Source of the DNA: Candidatus Nitromaritima sp. SCGC AAA288-L16
Lineage (GTDB): Bacteria; Nitrospinota; Nitrospinia; Nitrospinales; VA-1
NCBI GenBank assembly: GCA_000372225.1
Contig: AQTY01000007.1
Location: forward strand, 47,501-65,910
Direction of reading: 5' to 3'
Length of the DNA stretch: 18,410 bases
Shown here: positions 14,547 through 18,410 of the stretch, in pieces
Position numbering within the stretch: the stretch's first letter is position 1
Layout: the number at the start of each line of letters is the position of its first letter
The notes under the pieces: model-generated
What the model was told of the DNA's origin: nothing
Seen by the model: only the letters and a program-made list of their open reading frames with translations
Database searches by the model: none
Program-made: the position numbers and the translations under genes

Positions 14547-15491
14547 ATGTCATCTCCTTCCTCGAGTAGAGCAATTATTGCAGCGCTTGTTGGCAATAGC
14601 CTTATTGCTATTTCTAAATTTATTGCGGCTTCATACACAGGAAGTTCGGCCATGTTTAGTGAAGCGGTTCACTCGGTTGTCGACAGTGGTAACCAATTGT
14701 TGCTTTTATATGGGGTCAAAAGATCGAAGAAACCTGCAGATAGCAAACACCCCTTTGGATACGGAAAGGAACTGTATTTTTGGAGCTTTGTGGTTGCAAT
14801 ATTAATTTTTGGTCTTGGAGCTGGCATATGTTTTTATGAGGGTATTCATAAAATTTCTTCCCCTCAACCAGTAACTAATCCAATAATTAATTATACTGTC
14901 TTAGGACTAGCTATAATTATCGAGGCTTGGACTTGCTGGGTTGCTGCAACTGAATTCAAGAAATCTAAAGGAGAACTTGGCTGGGTTAAAGCTATTCGCA
15001 GGAGTAAAGATCCGGCTCTTTTTACAGTTCTTTTTGAAGATACAGCGGCACTACTCGGTCTTTTGGTCGCTTTAATTGCCCTTACATTAAGTGAGTATCT
15101 GAATCTCCCTGTTTTGGATGCCGTTGCGTCACTAATCATCTCTTTTATTCTTGCTATTACCGCTGGTCTACTTGCTTTCGAGTGCAAAGGGTTGCTGACA
15201 GGAGAGGGGGCTGGTGAGGAGGTGGTTACAGGAATTAACCAAATTATCGACGAAAGTCAGGGGATTAAGCATGTTAATGAAGTTCTTACTCTTCACTTGG
15301 GTCCACAGGATGTTCTTCTTAACGTAAGTCTGGACTTTGAAGATGACTTGTCTTCTGGAGAAGTGGAGGAAGCTATATCGGCCTTGGAGTCTCGAATAAA
15401 AGAGATGTTCCCTGAAATACGCCGAGTTTTTATAGAAGCCCAAGGGTGGGGAGCGCACCGCAAGGAATCCAATCGACAATCAAAAGCTTAA
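14547..15491 (+). CDS. cation diffusion facilitator (CDF) family efflux transporter
   Basis: A 314-residue inner-membrane protein that would export divalent metal ions (Zn, Fe, Mn or similar) by proton antiport. About six membrane helices lie in the first 215 residues, followed by a cytoplasmic C-terminal domain (about 222-300, with GIKHVNEVLTLHLGPQDVLL). The metal site of the second helix is SEAVHSVVDSGNQ (H42, D46). The family marker HPFGYGKELYFW (68-79) is intact. The fifth-helix region has LFEDTAALLGLLVA with E164/D165 and no His, a pattern I associate with the SLC30A9-like CDF branch. Metal specificity cannot be set from this. The ATG start has no clear Shine-Dalgarno sequence in very AT-rich upstream DNA. 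It is transcribed alone and divergently from the parvulin gene. Confidence 0.92.
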   Translation: MSSPSSSRAIIAALVGNSLIAISKFIAASYTGSSAMFSEAVHSVVDSGNQLLLLYGVKRSKKPADSKHPFGYGKELYFWSFVVAILIFGLGAGICFYEGIHKISSPQPVTNPIINYTVLGLAIIIEAWTCWVAATEFKKSKGELGWVKAIRRSKDPALFTVLFEDTAALLGLLVALIALTLSEYLNLPVLDAVASLIISFILAITAGLLAFECKGLLTGEGAGEEVVTGINQIIDESQGIKHVNEVLTLHLGPQDVLLNVSLDFEDDLSSGEVEEAISALESRIKEMFPEIRRVFIEAQGWGAHRKESNRQSKA

Positions 15492-15583
15492 GCAGTTAGA
15501 ATAAGAGAGTACATCGATGGATTAGTATAATATGATAGTAGGTAAAATTAATTCGTTTGTATGCTGTCGGCAGGTGTAAGTAC

Positions 15584-15623
15584 AAAAAAACCCCCAGTCC
15601 TTTTTAAAGGCTGAGGGTTTTTT
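15584..15623. terminator. bidirectional intrinsic terminator
   Basis: A7-C5-AG-T-CCTTT pairs with AAAGG-CTG-A-GGG-T6 around a short T loop: core CCTTT/AAAGG, then CAG/CTG past one bulged T, CCC/GGG past a C-A mismatch, then A-run/T-run. It serves the convergent CDF gene and the minus-strand lipoprotein gene. Confidence 0.9.
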
Positions 15624-15640
15624 GAGCTTAAGACTCAAGC

Positions 15641-16816
15641 TTAACTAGGCATCCAGGTCTCTTTAAGGATTTTCCAATCACTTCCGTCAGTGATCCAGAC
15701 AAGTTCCTTTATACCGATATCGGAGTATTTATCTGAATTAAACTCTTGGATAAAGTTTAGCTCAATTATATTTTTATTTTGAGCTATTTGTAGATTACTT
15801 GATTGTATAGAAATATTTTTGTTGGTTTTCAATGCATGAAGTCTGTTATTTCTCCATTTGGCGCGGTTGTTTTTAGGTGTTTTGAATTTGTCGGAATAAA
15901 GAGAAATGTAGGTATTTACATCCTGTTTTTCCCAAGCCCTCAGCCATGTCACAAGCTTATCTTTAATTTGTTGCGTGTGATCAGTTGCATTAGCATTTTT
16001 AACTGTTGCATCTACGGGTATCCACGTTTCTTTAATAATTTTCCAATCGGTACCTTTTTTCTCTACGAGGAGTTCTTTTACGCCAGTATCGGTATACCCA
16101 TCAGATTTATATTCTTGAGTAAAGTTTAACTCCACTCTATTTGTTCCCTTTTGATGTGTCTGAATATTGCTCAACTTGATTGATATGTTCTTGTTCTTTT
16201 TAAATGCGCGTTGTCTAGATGCTTCCCAGGCACCACGGTGGTTTTGGGTTCCCTTGTATTTACTTGAATAGAACGATATGTAGGTGGAGATATTTTTCTT
16301 TTCCCAGGCCCTAGCCCAGTTATGGATGAATGAAGCAGGAAAGCCTTCAGTTACAGATGAAAGCTTCTTAGCCACCTTTGTCGGAGCTTCTTTGAGTGTT
16401 TTGGTAATTTTTTGGAGTGTAGTTAATTTTTCTTCTTCCTTTGGGGTTACAACATCTTTTGGTTTTAAGGCTTGGTAACCTCTTTCGGCTAAGGCTTTTG
16501 AGAAATCATCAAAACATTTGGATTGTTTTTTTTTGCTCTCTATAGCTGAACAATCAAAGCCAAATTTAGGCGGTGTAAGTGTATTAGCTGCTCTAGTTTT
16601 TGTATTTTTGTGGCTAGACGATTCCTTTGAGAAAAACTTCAAGTCAGGTGAATAGTTGGATAGGGATTCTAGCTTTAAGTCAGGGCGATGAAGTCTAGCT
16701 TCTTCATAAGCTTCAACACCAAATGCAGTGATTGTCACTAGAGCGCCAAATCCGGCACAGGAACTCATTAAAAGCAGACCTAGTAATATCCCTGACAAAT
16801 AAAATATTTTTACCAT
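15641..16816 (-). CDS. lipoprotein with two tandem Cds6-C/NTF2-like domains
   Basis: Predicted lipoprotein of 391 residues. A hydrophobic signal ends in the lipobox LLMSSC (Cys20), so the mature protein is membrane-anchored on the outer side of the inner membrane. A low-complexity linker (about 40-160, Lys/Ser-rich, with FGFDCSAIESKKKQSKCFDD) leads to two tandem copies, about 165-268 and 288-391, of a roughly 100-residue domain. Shared pattern: W-x3-W (WARAWEKK / WLRAWEKQ), TYISFYSSKYK / TYISLYSDKFK, a Trp then RxxR-like segment, NISIKLSNIQ / NISIQSSNLQ, VELNFTQEYKSD / IELNFIQEFNSD, and DWKIIKETW / DWKILKETW. This resembles the Cds6 C-terminal, NTF2-like domain attached to L,D-transpeptidase or TPR proteins; no catalytic residues are evident. 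The start is the second ATG (16816), with GGGGGAG at 7 nt, better than 16822. Confidence 0.82.
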   Translation of the reverse strand: MVKIFYLSGILLGLLLMSSCAGFGALVTITAFGVEAYEEARLHRPDLKLESLSNYSPDLKFFSKESSSHKNTKTRAANTLTPPKFGFDCSAIESKKKQSKCFDDFSKALAERGYQALKPKDVVTPKEEEKLTTLQKITKTLKEAPTKVAKKLSSVTEGFPASFIHNWARAWEKKNISTYISFYSSKYKGTQNHRGAWEASRQRAFKKNKNISIKLSNIQTHQKGTNRVELNFTQEYKSDGYTDTGVKELLVEKKGTDWKIIKETWIPVDATVKNANATDHTQQIKDKLVTWLRAWEKQDVNTYISLYSDKFKTPKNNRAKWRNNRLHALKTNKNISIQSSNLQIAQNKNIIELNFIQEFNSDKYSDIGIKELVWITDGSDWKILKETWMPS

Positions 16817-16869
16817 ATTCATACTCCCCCAGTATGCAGTTTTTTAAAATATTTGATTCTAATTAGTGA

Positions 16870-16898
16870 AATTTAACACATTGCCCTTTATTTTTCAA
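16870..16898 (-). promoter_or_regulatory. candidate sigma70 promoter for the lipoprotein gene
   Basis: On the minus strand, TTGAAA (16893-16898), a 17-nt spacer and TAAATT (16870-16875) fall in the 85-nt gap between the two domain-sharing genes. The -35 matches 5/6 and the -10 matches 4/6. Confidence 0.45.
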
Positions 16899-16901
16899 GT
16901 G

Positions 16902-18410
16902 TTATCGCGGTTTCCATGTTTCTTTAATGATTTTCCAGCCTTCGGTGCCTTTTTCCCAAACGAGCTCCTTTAATCCAATATCTGAAAACTTGTTAGATTT
17001 AAACCGCTGAACAAAGTTTACCTCCACTCTATTTTTTCTAGTAATATCTATTTTAATATTAGATATTTGGATGGAAATATTTAATGATTTTTCTAGGGAT
17101 TTGCGTCTATAGGCTTCCCATGTAGAACGAGATCTTTTTGGATCCTTAAAACTTTTCGAATAGAAGGACAGGTATAGAGGAGTATTTCGACTCTCCCAAG
17201 CATTTAACCAATGTGAGAGATTGGACTTGATAATACTTTCTTTATTGGTGTCATTTGATGAGGGTAAAAGTTTCTTTTCCGCGACGGCTTTCTTTTTATC
17301 CCGTTTGTCGAGGATGGCAGCCGTTTTATTTTTTTGTTTAGTGCTCGCAGGACCAGTCATCCCTTGTAATTTTTTAGCGGAACTGAGTAAGGTTTTGGGT
17401 TGGGTAGATAGTGTTCGATCAGCCTTGAGATGGTCTAGTTGATTGTGAAGTGATGTGATCTCGTCCCTGAGTTTAGTAATTTCTCTCGTACTTTTTAGTC
17501 TGTACTCCTTAAATTCATTATCTTGGGGAAATTGATCAGCTTGGGTTTCTGTGAAGTTACGATTGCTCATTTGTGCTGTCTTAACTCTATCAAGGTTGGC
17601 TTTATCCAGTTGACGTTTAAGGGCCATTGATTCTTTTTTAAGAAGACTAATTTCTTTTTCTCTGATTGCTTGCTCAGTCGCTATTGTTGTTTCACTGGAT
17701 TTTCTGGTCTCGACTGCCTTTAGTCTTTCAACTTTAAATCTTTCTAAAACAGTTCGAAGGTTTTTTATTGTCGAATTAAGAGTTTTTATTTCCCTGGTAC
17801 TTGACTCTTTGAACATTTTATTTGCTTTAATGCTGGCCTGACTATTTGATGTAAGTTTGTTGGTCTTTTCATCTTTGGCCTTGTTCAGTTCGGAGCGTAG
17901 CGAGGCGACTGAGGTTTTGAGGTCTAGAATTTTTTTATTACTTGATTCTTTTATTTGATTGATCTCGGCAGAATTAGCGAGTTTCTCTGCTTTCAGTTTG
18001 TCGATAGTTTGATTGACTGCTCTTATGGTTTTGGTTTTTTCAACTTTATTTTTGTCTAGTTCTTTGCGAAGGAAGATCACTGTATCTGTTAATTTTTTTG
18101 TGAATTCGATATTGTTTAAGTTCGTGGTTTGAAGTTTGGTGTTAGTTTGTTCAATAACATAAATTGCGTCTTCGTTTTCCCCCTTTATTTGCTGCAGTTC
18201 TTTTTGCAAGGATGCAGTAGAAAACTTAAGGTCTTTCACTCTTTTTTTATTTTCAGCTTTTAATGATGCTACTAGTTTTGCATTTGAAAGTTGTTCTGCT
18301 TGAAGTTTGTTGTTAGTTAGATCTATAGCATTAATTGCGTCTTCCTTCTCACTCTTGATCTTCTGCAGTTCTTTTGCAAGGATGCAGTAGAAAACTTAAG
18401 GTCTTTCACT
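16902..18410 (-). CDS. coiled-coil repeat protein with C-terminal Cds6-C/NTF2-like domain; partial at right edge, frameshift near the edge
   Basis: The visible 445 residues below the GTG at 18239 consist of about 280 residues of Lys/Glu/Leu-rich coiled coil in degenerate ~57-residue repeats (LQKELQQIKGENEDA, FLRKELDKNKVEK, LRSELNKAKDEKTNK, LRTVLERFKVERLK, LKRQLDKANLDR), then a linker (about 285-330), then a domain at about 333-445 (HWLNAWESR, LYLSFYSKSFK, NISIQISNIKID, VEVNFVQRFKSN, GWKIIKETW). That domain is homologous to the two in the downstream lipoprotein. The GTG is not a convincing start: the reading frame stays open to its right for another 51 codons, and homology to the repeat continues to the window end in a frame shifted by one. 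One T is missing at 18372-18375 relative to the matching run at 18201-18205; restoring it joins the frames. The true N-terminus is outside, and no signal or anchor is visible. Confidence 0.75.
18192..18410 (-). repeat. 171-bp (57-codon) tandem repeat, two copies visible
   Basis: The stretch 18192-18240 recurs at 18363-18410 with no difference except one T fewer in the second copy (four against five). The spacing is 170 nt, or 171 with the missing base restored, which is exactly 57 codons. Outside this core the two units diverge. Further degenerate 57-residue units are visible to the left at the protein level. Confidence 0.85.

Noticed and set aside
15168..15479. 103-codon minus-strand frame opposite the CDF gene
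   Set aside because: It is antisense to a well-supported coding region, with no ribosome-binding site or motif.
18237..18239. GTG as the real start of the coiled-coil gene
   Set aside because: The coding pattern and the 57-codon repeat continue to the right of it, and the GTG is an ordinary Val codon repeated at the same place (18407-18409) in the next unit.
1..18410. CRISPR arrays, tRNA or rRNA genes, insertion sequences, integrases
   Set aside because: I looked through the gaps and found no repeat-spacer arrays, cloverleaf-like segments, transposase motifs or rRNA-like sequence. The only clear tandem DNA repeat is the coding 171-bp unit at the right end.

Overview
The window is about 18.4 kb of AT-rich bacterial DNA (roughly 40% GC by eye). 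It reads as a chromosomal segment of a Gram-negative, flagellated, menaquinone-using bacterium. It has an LPS outer-membrane assembly protein (LptD), a MotA/MotB flagellar stator and two futalosine-pathway menaquinone genes (a UbiA-type prenyltransferase and MqnE). It also has a protein resembling the CO-dehydrogenase/acetyl-CoA-synthase epsilon-like extra subunit of five-subunit 2-oxoacid:ferredoxin oxidoreductases. That combination fits Nitrospinota or Nitrospirota-like lineages. The assignment is inference from gene content, not a phylogenetic test.

Layout. (1) 1-376, minus: N-terminal fragment of an MsbA-type ABC exporter, cut by the left edge. (2) 528-2630, plus: mqnP-like prenyltransferase, then mqnE, closed by a terminator shared with the convergent gene. 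(3) 2728-9062, minus: a series of genes read from right to left: PilZ protein, unrecognised 210-aa protein, folC, lptD (overlapping folC by 59 nt), pyrE, and the CODH/ACS-epsilon-like gene, which has its own putative promoter. (4) 9253-11237, minus: motB (with an unusually long N-terminal coiled coil) and motA, directly upstream of the PilZ gene. (5) 11585-13542, minus: dppD and dppF oligopeptide ABC ATPases coupled by an ATGA overlap, with no permease genes beside them. (6) 13608-14315, minus: a parvulin-rhodanese fusion whose rhodanese active-site Cys position is Asp, with a strong sigma70-like promoter. (7) 14547-15491, plus: a CDF cation-efflux protein, ended by a bidirectional terminator. 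(8) 15641-18410, minus: a lipoprotein with two copies, and a coiled-coil repeat protein with one copy, of the same ~100-residue Cds6-C/NTF2-like domain. The coiled-coil gene runs off the right edge through a 57-residue repeat that carries a 1-nt frameshift.

How it fits together: motA-motB-PilZ is a plausible stator plus c-di-GMP-responsive motility unit. mqnP and mqnE serve quinone synthesis. folC, lptD and pyrE are housekeeping. The right end is the least conventional part: two adjacent genes share an envelope-type domain in three copies next to an expanding coiled-coil repeat. I saw no CRISPR array, rRNA, tRNA, transposase or integrase.
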